Below, in pieces: positions 1 through 12,240 of a DNA stretch of 64,000 nucleotides (position 1 is the first letter of the stretch; each line of letters opens with the position of its first letter). A program made the position numbers and the translations under genes. Source of the stretch: Cocos nucifera (taxonomy: Eukaryota; Streptophyta; Magnoliopsida; Arecales; Arecaceae); the NCBI GenBank assembly GCA_006176705.1, contig QRFJ01001031.1:248001-312000 (forward strand), written 5' to 3'. Below the pieces are notes generated by a model. That model was not told where the DNA came from and searched no databases. It worked only from the letters and a program-made list of their open reading frames with translations.

Positions 1-1559
1 CATCGGATCCTTATTTCATTGCTCTTGGGAGACTTTATCCTCTAGCTTGATCTGCTTTTCAATGCCACTATCTTGAATAAACTATTTTTCAAGAAAAATG
101 GCATGTCGACTTACAATCACATTGTGGTCTTCTAGAATGTAGAAATAATATCCTAAAGATTCTTTAGGATATCCTATAAATCGAGCTCTAAAGGACCTAT
201 ATTCTAACTTGTCCGCTTGTTATCTTTTGACATGAGTCGGACAATCTCAAATTCTGAGATGACTCATACTTGGTTTCTTACCATGCTATAACTCATACGG
301 TGTGGTAGAAATGGTTTTAGAGAAAATCCTATTTAGTAAATATATTATAATTAACAGACTATGTTTCCAAAAAAAATTAGAAAGGTCTGTGAAGCTCATC
401 ATGGATCGGACCATATCTAATAGGATCCGATTTCTTCATTCTAAAATCTCATTGAGTTGATGAATTTTAGGTGGAGTCCATCAAGAGATGATGCCATTTT
501 TCTTGAGATAGTCCAAAAATTTTCGACTAAGGTATTCACCTCCTCGATCTGATCAAAGAACCTTAATGGATTTTTCAGTTTACTTTTCTACTTCATATTT
601 GAATTCCTTGAATTTTTTAAAGGCTTCAGACTTGTGTCTCATAAGATACACGTAGCCATACCAAGATAAATCATTGGTAAAGGTTATGAAGTAGTCAAAG
701 TTGCCTCTAGTTGACACATCAAATGGGCCACACACATCAATATGTACTAGGGCAAGTAGATCCGTAGCCCTTTTCCCATGTCCTACAAAAGGGAGCTTAG
801 TCATTTTGCCATGAAGACATGATTCACAAATTGGATATGACTCGAAAGTCAATGGACTCAATAGCTAGATTTTCTCTAATTTGTTTACCCTATCTTCTGC
901 TATATGACCTAGCCTTAGGTGCCATAGATACCTATCGTTTGGACTATCCCTGGGTCATTTTACGGCATTCACATTTTGCTCGATATTAAAGATAGATACA
1001 TCAATATGTAACTGATAGAGACCATTAATGAGGAAACCACTTGTAATTTTATTTCTTTCATAAAGAATATTACAATAATCCTTAAGAAAACTAATTACAT
1101 AGCCTTCTTGTGCTAAATATGAAACAGAAATCAAATTCTTACTTGCAGCAGGCACATAATAACAACCTTAAGTACTAAATCTAAGCCAGATGGTAGTCGA
1201 AGAGGGTAGGTTCCCACAACCATAGCAGCAACTCTTGCTCTATTTTCGATGCATAAGATCATCTCACCATCCCTCAGCCTCCTGCTATCCTCAAGATCCT
1301 ATATAGAAGTGCACAAATGAGCACTAGAACCAGAGTCAAGCTTCTAACTAGATGTAGAAGAAATTGTAAGGTTAGATTCAATAACGAGCATACCTCCAGA
1401 AGGATCTATCTCCTTTTTATTCTTCAGGATGGCCAGGTATATAGGATAGTTCAACTTTCAGTGGTTGATAGTATTATAATGAAAATACTTTCCTTTATCA
1501 GTGGTCTTCTTCTTCAGCTCTACCTTCTTTTTTTTCCACCTTCCATCTTCTACCTTTTC
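1..1559 (-). pseudogene. copia pol fragment of D: protease, GAG-pre-integrase, integrase
   Basis: Minus-strand translation gives, in order, an aspartic protease motif LDSGSSAH near 1330-1360, a long open piece at 955-1155, a GAG-pre-integrase stretch (YLWHLRLGHI) near 900-930, and an integrase core at 580-861 with the CxxC-type linker (PICESCLHGKM) and the first catalytic Asp in LVHIDVCGP. It continues to base 1 through the integrase C-terminal part. Stops and frame changes fall throughout, for example just before 955 and after 580, so no polyprotein can be made. In a live element this region would process the polyprotein and insert the cDNA into the nuclear genome. The frame is cut by the window edge, not by a deletion. 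Confidence 0.85.
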
Positions 1560-2230
1560 ACAGACTTCTTCCTCTTTTCAAAAGAATTTCTCTTAGAAGA
1601 AGTCCATTCCATAGCAAGTACTTGAGCTTTTAGAATCTTTCATAGAAAGCTCAACAGTAACTAGCATATTCATAAGTTTGGTCAGAGTACTTTGAAGTTT
1701 ATGCATGTGGTAGTTCATGATGAACTGTCCATACACATCAGTCAATGATTGCAGAATTACATCGTTCTATAGATCCTGATCTAACTTCACTCCGAGCTTT
1801 TCAAGCTCTTCCAAGTCCTTGATCATCGTCAAATAATGATCTTGGACTGACTGTCCATCATGCATTTTTTTCTTAAACAATAGTTTAGTGATCTGATATT
1901 TGATTGCACAACTTTGTTCACTAAACAACTCTTGCAGGTGAGCCAACATTTGGTTGGCAGTCTTGATATCTTCATATTGATGCTGAAGCTCATCAAACAT
2001 TGAGCCCAACATGTAGTATCTAACCTTATTATCTTCATCCATCCATTTGTCAAGAGACGCTCTTTGTTCTGCGGACGGACGGGCTGGTAAGGTGGGGGAT
2101 CCTGGTCTAATACATGAGTTAACTTCTCAAAACCTAAAACGATTTTGAGGTTCTAAAGCCAATTCTTGTAATTAGATCCAGTCAGTCTATGGGTGTCCAG
2201 GATATGAGCTAGTAGATTGGATGCAGGCAT
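1560..2230 (-). pseudogene. copia gag of D (UBN2-type nucleocapsid)
   Basis: The start codon is at 2230-2228, giving MPASNLLAHILD followed by HRLTGSNYKNWL, the usual N-terminus of plant copia gag. A TAG stop follows at codon 26 and a 1-nt frameshift lies near 2075-2080. The main open piece (1767-2042) carries the gag helix region (ELQHQYEDIKTANQMLAHL) and the SVQDHYLTMIKDLEEL segment. Further downstream the zinc knuckle near 1460-1500 has lost its cysteines (YFHYN in place of the C-x2-C start). In a live element this protein packages element RNA in cytoplasmic particles. It is clearly dead. Confidence 0.87.
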
Positions 2231-4097
2231 TTTTCTTTTTACTCTAGAAAGTCAAATTTTTTAGTTAGATTTTATAATTAAGACTTGACCAATTTATTTA
2301 GAAGTTTGATTTTTAAACAAATTAGCTTCCACTATTTTCTCGAATCCCTATACTTCTTTTGTAGAGATGCAAAAATCTCTATGATTACTGATTTTTAGTG
2401 GGTGGTGCAGACCCACCAACTGACTCATCACCTCATCTAGCAATTATTGATGTTAGGTTAGCTAATGAGTGAACAACTCCTGTCCAATGATTCTCTAATC
2501 ATGGTGCACCCAGGCTTGGTCTCTAATTCATGAATCACATCGTGTCCGAAATATTGATCCACTTCTTAGTTAAGTCAGACCCACCATTTGCATTGATTGA
2601 ATTTTTAATTGGATCTCTCATCATATCCAAAATATTGAGCCCAATCCATCCTCTATCCCATAGCATCCAATGCCTAATAGATATGGTTACATCTTTTCGG
2701 TGCAACTATACCACTATGACCAATCGAGAACAATCAACCCCAAAAAGGGCCCACATATCTACAATGGTGGAAGATCTTAGACTTAATTTTTTCTTAGGGA
2801 GATTTGATTTAGGTCTCTTTAAACTTGACTTGACATAGCCATAACTATCATGACTAACCTAGTGCCATGGGTTAGCTCAGATCATTAGCCACCTTAGATC
2901 AGGACTGAGTCGACAAAATATGGCCAGGTAAGTGAGACCGGTGGAAGGAATATGCCATTAACTCGACAAGAACGCATTTGAATCGAGTAGCTCCTAATTA
3001 AAAATCAGTCGGTCATATCTATCAAACTTACCTTAGATACCAAATTGTTGAGCCAAAACCAATCGAGTTAGCCTATATTCCAAACTCTAACCATTGAGTC
3101 TAATTAGGTCTTAACTTGATCGATCACTCATGTGACTCGACCTTGACCCAAACTTAATCCTATTAGGCTAATCAATTTAAGCACTCTTGATCCCATCTAA
3201 CCGACTCTTGATTCGATTTGATCAACCGCTAGATCTAATTGAGCTACCCAAGCTCGAATCCAATTTTATGAATATATCTTAGATCTAAAAATTCTTAATT
3301 TTAGACTTAATATATTTCATAATCTTAATTCTTAATTAGGTTTAAGGTTTATAAACAAAACATGTAAATAAAATCATAGGATTCTAGGATCTAGGGTTTT
3401 GCAAAAAATAAATTTTTGATTTTTGATTAAGGATGAACGCACAGCACCCCTACACATTATAAGAACACCCCATCGAATGAAATGAGAGAACCTTTAAACC
3501 CTACTTTATTCTTATGATCGGACGGTCAAGAGGAATGCCTTGATCAAAAACATGATAAATCTACAAAGCTAGTTAGATCTACATATATATCACATATATA
3601 AAATTGATCTAATATAAAAATATGTTTTGCATACATCTCATATATCATATCATGAATATTTTTAGATATAAATTATTTCATAAATATCTAAAAAATAAAA
3701 TTTAAATTTGATCATATCAAATTAAATTTATTCAAGATAACTTTGTAGAAATATTCTACAACTAGTCTAAATATGCATCTATCATATCTCATATAAATAA
3801 AATTAAATAAATTTATTTTTTATTTTTTAGATCTAATTATAATATTTATAATATTAAAAAAGAGTAAATAAATAGATCTAAAATTATAATTAATCAAATT
3901 AAAATTATGATCATCCTAGACTACATAGAATAATTCTATTCCTAGTCTAGTCATACATCTCATAAATCTTAGATCTAGATTATTTAATTTTTTTAATTTC
4001 TAATTTTAGATCTAATCACATATAATGTGACATCTAAAATCATCTAATTATTATATCAAAATTATATTAAAATTAGATCTAATTAATTAATAATCTA
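2231..4097 (-). other. untranslated leader of copia element D
   Basis: There is 1.87 kb between the primer site and the gag start, with no coding sequence. It is AT-rich with many copies of TAGATCTAA-like words. At 2921-3042 it holds the conserved leader block described in the findings: on the minus strand GGTATCTAAGGTAAG, then TTTTTAATT, then CACTTACCTGGCC. AAG/GTAAGT in this block is a perfect match to a plant 5' splice site, but splicing is untested. The equivalent leaders of F and C have almost the same length. Confidence 0.75.
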
Positions 4098-4109
4098 GCT
4101 CTGATATCA
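4098..4109 (-). promoter_or_regulatory. primer binding site of D (tRNA-iMet type)
   Basis: On the minus strand the sequence is TGATATCAGAGC, one base from the TGGTATCAGAGC site complementary to the 3' end of plant initiator tRNA-Met. It lies two bases inside the LTR end. This fixes the element orientation and the LTR boundary. Confidence 0.88.
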
Positions 4110-4111
4110 GT

Positions 4112-6394
4112 TGAAGAAAAAAATCTTGTTTCCCGGATCAGGTTCGTTCAGATCTAATTGGATCAAGATGGATAATTTAAAAATATTTTTCTTAGATCCA
4201 AATTAGATTTGAGACTCTTTAGATCTAATTTTATCAATTTGATGAAATAAAATAAATTAAATTAAATTAAATCTAATTTAGTTATACCTTGTTATGGATA
4301 ATCCTATTACCCTATGATGTCCTGATGTTTGCCTAAGGTTCGGGATGTAACCACGCAAGCGCTTGGCCTCTACCAGTATCCACTCAGACAGAATCTAGAG
4401 ATCTTCTTCTTCTCAATCTATCCTCTAAAATATAGATCTAGATCTGATCTTGAAGGTCTTCAAAATGGCTTTTGAAAATCGACCGTTGTCTTTTGCAGCA
4501 ATGCTGCCTTCTTTCTTTTCTGTTGCCTTTCTCTTGCTTGGATAGCACCAAAATGGAGCCCAAAGCCTCTTGGGTATGGAGAGGAGAGAGAGGATCAGAG
4601 GGTGGCATGGAGAATGAGGGAGAGGGGCTATGTGGCATGGGTAAAGGGAAGAAACTCTAAATCCTAGGCATAGATAGGATTTATATAGACCCTGCTGTGC
4701 CATGCAGTGCCACATCATCCCGACCAATCATGGCTCTTTATGTAATCAGATCTAAATCTAATTGATGGGATGACATCATCTAATCCAATCATATTAGAGC
4801 CCCTCACAAACCTCCTTAGGTGGTGCCAAGATTGATCAAAGAAGACTCTTTGGTGCAACCCAAGTAGAGAGCATGAAGCAACCTAGAGTCCCATCTGTAT
4901 GGGACTCCAGGCGTCATCCTTATTAGGCACATGCCTAGGGAGGCATGTGCCCCCTCCCTTTATGCTTTTTAGCAAGAGGACAAAGCTCCATCTTCTCTTC
5001 TATTGGTGCATGACACATGGATAGATGTCTAAGTGTCAAAGGTCAACATTTGACCAAAGTTCAAAGACAAGATGTAGTAGGTGACAAAAAATGGCAGGTG
5101 TTGTCTCAAATTTATCTCATAAATTAAGACAACCCTTTTCTGACCTGGACAGGCTCCAGCCAAACTAAGTAAAGGTTTTTGAGTGAGCCCAAACATATTT
5201 GGCTCAGTCGAGATAAGCTTTAATGATTATTGAAGGAGAACATTAGGCTCAATCGTGTGCTAACATGATTTTCTTGAACCTAATTAAATCTTATTCAAAT
5301 TAATTGAACTAGATTAGTCCAATTGATGATATCCAGATCGAAACTCTTATTTCTATGACTTAGTTAGGCTTAGTTTCATATGGTAATGGGATATGTCATG
5401 ATCTCTATCATCAACATCATCGAAATACCTTTCGATGGATCAAAACTTTTCTAATTTAAACAACGATCGATCATCCATATCATTCTAATTGCTCCCAAAA
5501 TCCATTAGTGACACCTAGCAGCATATGATGGCAATCCATCAGAATTAAAAATGAACCTCTCGATGCAGTTACCTATGAGATTAAGTTCCTCCATCTTGAG
5601 CTCCGATCGGATTAAGGTTAAAGTGATCTCGTCAAACCCTAATATCCATCATATGAATTAATCATTCGATTCAAGTCCAATGTGAAAACCCTAATTGAAA
5701 CTCTTTCTATTATTTCACTGTACCATGGCCATGGGCTTCTGGACTTGATTCTCAAGATCATCATAGGATTGCTCCTCATCTACCGAGGTAGATAGATCTC
5801 CTATTGGTGCAATCCAATTCCTATAATGAACATGCTACAGCCAACATATACCTCAGAATTCCGAATGGCTAGGAGATCGAGTTAAGGTGTAGTCAAACTA
5901 TAATACCCTTAAGGTAAACTATCGATGCACCTCAGATCAAAGAACCAAACATACCACTACAGCTTCGAGTCAGTCATTGACGAGAAGATAGACTTCCTCA
6001 TGACTACTCGAGGTGGTGACGCTCAGTGCCCTCATTCTCTAGCGAGTACCTGTACTCTCGTTCTGATGTCTCTACATCATAGACTCAAGACTCATCTATC
6101 TTAAAGAAGTGATCCTACATTAATCTTTCAGATTAATCACCATCCTCATGATGTTCCTACGGTCGAGAGCATTTTATGAGTTAATAATGAAAATTCATGT
6201 CTTAAATTTTCAACTCTTGAAAATATGAACTATCATTACCATTAACTCAAGGGATGTATTATAGATACTTTCAAATACACACTGTAATAGAAAATAACTC
6301 ATTTTATTATTTATAGTTAAAATTATAATTTTGCCCTTAGATGTGTATTACAAGTATTAGCCAATTCTGGCTTCTAGGGCACACATATCTAACA
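4112..6394 (-). repeat. 5' LTR of copia element D (2283 bp)
   Basis: On the minus strand it starts TGTTAGATATGTG at 6394 and ends TTTTCTTCA at 4112, the TG...CA form. Both ends match the LTR of element E (start at 13976), and the lengths agree (E about 2.29 kb when rejoined). The flank right of 6394 is TACAG, so the other target duplication should be TACAG outside the window. The small open frames around 4425-4727 are incidental. Confidence 0.85.
4678..4690 (-). promoter_or_regulatory. candidate TATA box in the D LTR
   Basis: The minus strand reads GTCTATATAAATCC. It lies about 570 bp before the LTR 3' end, as expected for the U3/R boundary of a long plant LTR. Transcription would start about 30 bases further along the minus strand, near 4650. 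The E LTR has CTATAAGAA at the equivalent place (25112-25120). This is a motif match only. Confidence 0.5.
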
Positions 6395-6798
6395 TACAGT
6401 ACGTGATCGATAGCCAAAGCTACATCCCTCATCTTGGCATTAAAGATGGCACAATTAGTCTTGTGGCTCTCAACATCATCGGATGTGCCAAAAGACGCCT
6501 TCAACACTTGAACCATATCTTTTCTCTGAGCTATCTCGAACCTGGGACTGAACTTGTCGCTCATAGCTATCAGCATAATACAGTGCACCATGGTTCAATC
6601 ACTGAGCCACTTTTGGTAAGTGTCTCTGACTGATCCACATGCATTTGTAGCTGGCTCCTTAGATGTCGGATTTATCAAGATGTATAAGATCTATTCATGC
6701 TTCAGGATAATCTTTAACTTTCAGTACCAGCTACCAAAGTTGGATCCCACCAGCTTGTCATTGTCTAACAATGATCGAAGCAAAAGGAAAGTGGCCAT
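6395..6798 (-). pseudogene. copia gag of F, N-terminal part, truncated by D
   Basis: The start codon is at 6798-6796 (MATFL). The reading frame follows C's gag: SLLDNDKL, then the MSDKF...RFEIAQ and LKASFGTSDDVESHKTNCAIFNAKMRD segments in the open piece, ending in IDHVLY where D's LTR begins. Several Trp codons have become stops in the first third, so it was dead or dying apart from the D insertion. It belongs to the UBN2 family, the capsid protein of copia particles. Confidence 0.85.
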
Positions 6799-8701
6799 AT
6801 TTGTAGAAAAAAAATTAAAATCTAATTAGTAATTGATTTATTAAATCTAAAGATTTGGACTTTAATCAAAAGATTTTCTAGTACTTTATTCGAATTGATA
6901 GCCTCTATCTCCAATTAGAGGAATTATCCTAATTTCATGATGGATACTAGAATCCACATAGACTGCACATAAGTCCAACTTTGATTAGTCAATCTATGTA
7001 CATCTAAGGATAGATTCATAATCAATTATTTTTCTAAATAATTTTTAGTAATTTTAATTTTGCCTCAGTCCCTAATTTGCAGGCTTTGGCTTTCACTGAA
7101 AAGATCTGGTTAGATCATACCATTAACATGACCATACTTGGTCCATTAAACTATTGAATGATTAAGCCCAACTTTGGTTGGTCAACCTAACTACCATTTA
7201 GAAAGACATGGCTAAGAAATCATATTATGAATGATAATTTTACTAGCCGATAAGCACCAGGCCTTTGGGATTATCTAACTAATAGATTCATTATCACCCA
7301 CTTAATGGAAGGCTATGATCTAGTTATCACCATAACTATTTTATTTTTAGGGATCTAATAATTTTAGAGAATTTAATTGATTTGATTTAAAGCAGAGTGA
7401 AGATTAGATGAACCAGCTTATCATGATCCTCTCATTGGCTTCACCAAGTCAGATTAAGGGAGACCATTAATGGGCTAGTCTAGGAGCACCTAAATTAGTG
7501 ACACTAATTTACCTAGCTAATATGGGTCAGCTCAAATTATCAAGTGATCTGATCAAAATATAATTTCACCAAGAAGGCCAGATAAGTGAGATTGATAGAA
7601 GGGTCCACCAAAGCTTATCTTAGATACTATCAAAAATAGCCAGGTAGACGGGCTGCCAATTAAAAACCACCGATCTAGATTGCCAGATTTACCTTAGACA
7701 CTAACTAGTTAATTAGTATTGAATGGATCAACCTAACAGTTCATGCTAGACCCCGTAGCCAAGAATCAGGTCCATCTTGGATCTTGTTAAAGACATAGAC
7801 TTGACCAACTATAACTATTGTAACTAATCTAGAGAATCCTTGACCTAATCTATAATAACTATTGATTAGATTTAGTCAATTTTCTAATTAAGTACATTCT
7901 TTAATCTAACCTTAAGCCTAATCCGATTAATGGACCTAATTTTCACTAACTCATTAACCCAAAGTATTATGATTTGTGTCTTAGGATTTTCAGTTCACAA
8001 TCCTAGATCCTAATCAAACAACTCTTAATTCTTACTTAAGTTTTGGACTGAGGGTTGGGGTTCAGCATTTTAAAAATAATTTTTATATTTATAAAATATT
8101 TTTATAATATGGTTTTACTAACCAATTGAATGTTTAATTTATAATCAATATGCAAATAAAATAAATATGAAACTAGTTTAGATCTAATCTAAAGATGTTT
8201 ATGTAGTTGAAACTATTTCAATTATAATCAATCATAAATCACTTTAGATCAAATCTAACATATTTATGATGATAAAAATTAGATTAAATATTTTTAATTA
8301 GATCATAAAATCTCTTAGATCTAATTTAAAATTTTATGATCAGGATTTTAGATCAACAAATACTAGGACAACCTCTCTACTATAAGGGATAAACCTTACA
8401 ATAGGATAATCTTATAATCAATTCATGCAATCTAAAATATTTATTTCTAAATTTAAATAAATTTAAATCTAATAAATTATAAATTAATCTAGATCATATC
8501 TAATAAATTTATGAATTATATTAGATCTACATGAACTAGGATAACCTCTCCACTATAAAGGATAAACGTTACAACAGGACAACCTTATAATCAGTTTGTA
8601 TGTTCTATTTTTAATTTTAGATTTAAATCATAGATTATAATTTAAATCTAATAAAAAAAATAATCTAAGCATGCATCACAAATCATGTAATAAAGAACCA
8701 T
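6799..8701 (-). other. untranslated leader of copia element F
   Basis: 1.9 kb of non-coding sequence between primer site and gag. It holds two copies of a short structured repeat (8363-8411 and 8535-8586) matched by two copies in C's leader, and the conserved leader block at 7566-7705 (GTGTCTAAGGTAA, GGTTTTTAATTGG, ACTTATCTGGCC on the minus strand). The small open frames at 6403-6829 are antisense shadows. Confidence 0.75.
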
Positions 8702-8713
8702 GCTTTGATACCA
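8702..8713 (-). promoter_or_regulatory. primer binding site of F (tRNA-iMet type)
   Basis: The minus strand reads TGGTATCAAAGC, one base from the TGGTATCAGAGC initiator tRNA-Met site. It lies two bases inside the LTR end at 8716. Confidence 0.88.
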
Positions 8714-8715
8714 AT

Positions 8716-11186
8716 TGATGGAAACAGATCTAGGATTTCAGGATTATATTTTGAAACTTTTTCAAAACATGTAGTAGAAGTGATGAATTAATCATATTAA
8801 TTTATGAATAATATAAGAAAAAGCCCTAGATTTAGGATTCTATTACATGATTTAAGCATGCAATTAAATCAAAAATTAAAAGATTAGAAGAATACATGTT
8901 GATCATATCAACATCAAACTATATTAGATCAAATCAAGACATGAATCAAGGAGACCAAATCATCCTTACCTTTGCAAGTTAGACTCTTTAGCTCATTAAT
9001 CTAGGGCTAAGGTTGCTGCTTTAAGCTACACACATGTCCAGCCTCTATAGTATATCCACACGAGCTCTCGATCATTAATTAGAAGTCCGATGGCTGAAAA
9101 TTAGCATAGTATACTAGTACTATACTGATACTTCTTCACTGATCAATCTAGATCTTTTTTCTTTGAATCTTGGACTCTCCAACTTTTAGAAGAAAGAAAG
9201 AAGACTTGTGAGTCTAAGACACCTCTCAAAAATTCACAAAAAGATGGAGGAAAAGGTCTAGAGAAAAATCCTAGAAGAAGATACTTCTTCTTCCTTATTT
9301 CTCTCACCAAGACACTTGAGATTGTGTCTTCTCAAAACCCCATGCCAAAGCCTGATTTCACCTAGCTTTTCTCATGCCCCAATAGTGCTCTCTTAGTCTA
9401 GAGCCTCTGAGAAAATCACTGCCAAAGATCCTTTCGATAGAGAGTTAGGGAACAATCCTTGTCTAGGTCAAATACCTAGCATGGAATGTTCAATTAAGGC
9501 AAGAAATGGGGCGCCCAACACTAGGGTGCCCCCTCTTTATTTCCATCCATGGACCACAAAATATTGGCACACAAAACCTCCCAATTTTCACCAAAAATCT
9601 CAGAACAATCTGGGTGGGGTTGGGGCCATATGGGAGGGGTTTGAGTTTCCTAAAACTCTATCTAAGAGAAACTCAAATTAGAAACCAACTTCTTAATTTG
9701 ACTTGGTCCATAACAAGATACCATGTGAGAGAGAAGAGTAAGCTATGGGCATGTGTGAAGGCCTAGGGAGAGGTTTCTCCATGCAAAAACTCCTAAGAAT
9801 TTGGCATGGGGGTGTGGGGAATATGTGGCACAAGGATGGGAAGTCCTAGTCACACTAGGACTTCCAATTTGACTTGGTCCAACTTGATCTTTGGACCAAA
9901 TTGAATCAAAATTTATTTAACCTAATTAGAATAGATCTTTATCCAACTAATAAGTAGATTAAATTAGATTTAATTCTAATTTAATTTTTAATTAAATTAG
10001 AGATTGGATTCATGCAAGTTTTAATTGGACTAGGACTAGTTCTTTCTTGCAATTAGCTCATCCAATAAACCAATTGAACTTGATCCAATCAAGTCCAAAC
10101 CAAATCTAATTAAATTATATTTAATTAGACTTAATTCGAATCTTCTAGCTTAATCAAATTAAGCCAATTAGCAATTCAATTACTAATCGATCCTTCTGCA
10201 ATATTTGCACTAGGTTAAACATCAATAGTGATTGTTTAACCCTAGAATTATTCTTAATCATCGATCAACCATCCGATCTAATCGAGAACTCTTATGTGTG
10301 TGATTCCATAAGTTCGAACCTAAGTCGATAGTATAGAAATAAATTCTATACCAATTAAAATGATCATCTAGCAATGGTACCCGATGATCAAATAGGTTGA
10401 ATGTGTAGAACAACATCCTTAGAACTCATGTGGATATAGTTTTCATATAATTCATCCTCTTGACATAAATGCTTATAGGATACCTCAGAGTTTAACTATC
10501 AACTCTGATTAAGTCATCCATTTTATATTTCAAAATATCGAATCCATCTCATGGATTATCCTAGTCAAGATTTTGCTATATTGAAATACAGTGATGCATT
10601 TTTCTCTAACTCTTGGAGTGGTCAATCCCATCTTGATCACTCACCAACTTTGTAAGTACATGACTATGCCCATAAATCTTTCATTATTGAATTAAAAATT
10701 TAGTTAGTCCGATACCAAAGCATCATGAGTTGCTTGCAAGCCACTATGGTGATCTCAGGTCTAAGGGACACTTATACCAATATCTCATCAGAGCAATTCT
10801 CAATAGCAAAATGCTCTAGAGTTGGTCACGTTCAGTGATAATGTATCCTAACATCTCACTTGTATGCCATGCTAGTGTCTACACACTCCTTGGTTAAGAT
10901 GACAACCAACCTATATGGCATACAATGACCTATGCTCGATAAATGCTATCATCCTAATTAATAGCATATCATTTGGTCATGAATAGTTTAAAGACTAATC
11001 GATAAATTCTCTCTTAATCAAAACTAAATAGTCCTAAGAACTTTATCACAATAATGGAGATCATTAGAAGATGTAGACATTATGATAAAAATAATAAAAT
11101 ATTTATTTTATTTATTAATATATTAATTATAATTATAAGATAGCTCAACTGTTAATAGATTGATGATTGGGATATATTTTTCAATA
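8716..11186 (-). repeat. 5' LTR of copia element F (2471 bp)
   Basis: On the minus strand it starts TATTGAAAAATATATCCC (the terminal TG has decayed to TA) and ends GTTTCCATCA. It aligns along its length with the C LTR (34751-37244, 2494 bp) and with solo LTR G. The right flank is GGGAT, the expected target duplication. Open frames such as 9481-9766 lie in the LTR and show no family resemblance. Confidence 0.83.
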
Positions 11187-11188
11187 GG

Positions 11189-12240
11189 GATGGTCTAAAC
11201 GAAAGGTATCTATGGCACTTTTGGCTAGGTCATATAGCGAAAGACAAGATTAACAAATTGGAGAAATTCAGACTTATGGGTTCGTTGACTTCTGTGTCAT
11301 ATCTGATTTACGAATTATGCCTTCAAGGCAAAATGACCAAGCTCTCTTTTGTAGGACATGGAAAAAGGGGCATGGATCTACTTGCCTTGATACATACAGA
11401 TGTGTGCGGCCCATTTGATGTGCCAGCCACAGGCAATTTTTTCTACTTCATTATCTTTACTGATGATCTATCTCAGTACAGGTATGTGTACTCAATACAA
11501 CACAAGTCTGAAGCCTTTAAAAAGTTTAAGAAATTCAGACATGAAATAGAAAAGTATATCGAAAAGTCCATTAAGATTCTTTGATCAGATTAATGAGGTG
11601 AATAGCTTAGTCAAAAATTTCTTGACTATCTTAAAGAAAATGGTATAGTCTCACAATGGACTCCATTTGGAATGACTTAACTCAACAGAATTTTAGAATG
11701 AAGAAATTGGATCCTATTAGATATGGTCTGATCCATAATGAGCTTCATGGACCTCCCTGAGTTTCTTTGGGGACATAGTCTAATGACCACCATCTACCTA
11801 CTAAATAGGGTTTTCTCTAAAATCATTTCTACCACACCATATAAGATATGATATGGTAAGAAACCAAGTCTGAGTCATCTAAGAATTTGGGGTTGTCCGG
11901 TCCATATCAAGAGACAGCAGGCAAACAAGTTAGAATCTAGATCATAGATCAATTTATCGAATATCCTGAAGAATCGTTAGGATATTATTTCTATCTTCCA
12001 GAAGATCATAATATGATTGTGAGTCCACACAACATTTTTCTTGAAAAATAGTTTATTCAAGATGGTGGCATCGAAAGATAGATTAGGCTTGAGAAGAAGG
12101 TCTCCAAAAAGCAATGAGCTAATGAACCTATGGAACCCAGTTAGTCTTAGCAGATCCAAACACAACCTCCTCCATCTCATAGGTCAAGTAGGATTTTCCA
12201 TCCTCCTGAGAGGTACTTAGGTACCATTTCAAAGGATATA
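11189..12240 (+). pseudogene. copia integrase of E
   Basis: The frame opens mid-element as ERYLWHFWLGHIAKDKINKL, the GAG-pre-integrase zinc region, then the longest open piece (11258-11584) with CLQGKMTKLSF and the first catalytic Asp in LIHTDVCGPFD. The second Asp region (FIIFTDD) follows. After 11584 the frame is broken repeatedly (stops in the SDRGGE-type segment), although FLWGHSLMTTIYLLNR and LSHLRIWGCPVH of the integrase C-terminal side are still readable. It would be the DDE strand-transfer enzyme of the element. The start is set by the F insertion, not by a start codon. Confidence 0.85.

Larger units (their letters stand above)
1..6394 (-). mobile_element. Ty1/copia LTR retrotransposon D, 5' part (left side cut by window edge)
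   Basis: Read on the minus strand this runs LTR (4112-6394), primer binding site, long leader, gag, protease and integrase, then leaves the window. Integrase placed after protease and before any reverse transcriptase is the copia order. The element lies inside the gag of element F: the F reading frame stops exactly where the D LTR begins at 6394. The rest of D (reverse transcriptase, RNase H, 3' LTR) must lie left of base 1. Its proteins and LTR closely resemble those of element E, so D and E are one family, probably of the Tork/Angela type (lineage inferred from memory of protein style). Confidence 0.9.
6395..11186 (-). mobile_element. Ty1/copia LTR retrotransposon F, 5' part (interrupted by D)
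   Basis: On the minus strand: LTR 8716-11186, primer site 8702-8713, leader, then the first 134 or so codons of gag until D cuts in at 6394. LTR, leader and gag are homologous to element C (34751 onward) in the same order, so C and F are one family. F itself lies inside the pol of element E, whose integrase frame starts right after 11186. The rest of F must lie left of D, outside the window. Confidence 0.88.

Noticed and set aside
1317..1625. 102-codon plus-strand frame
   Set aside because: It is antisense to the gag and protease of element D, with no family resemblance of its own.
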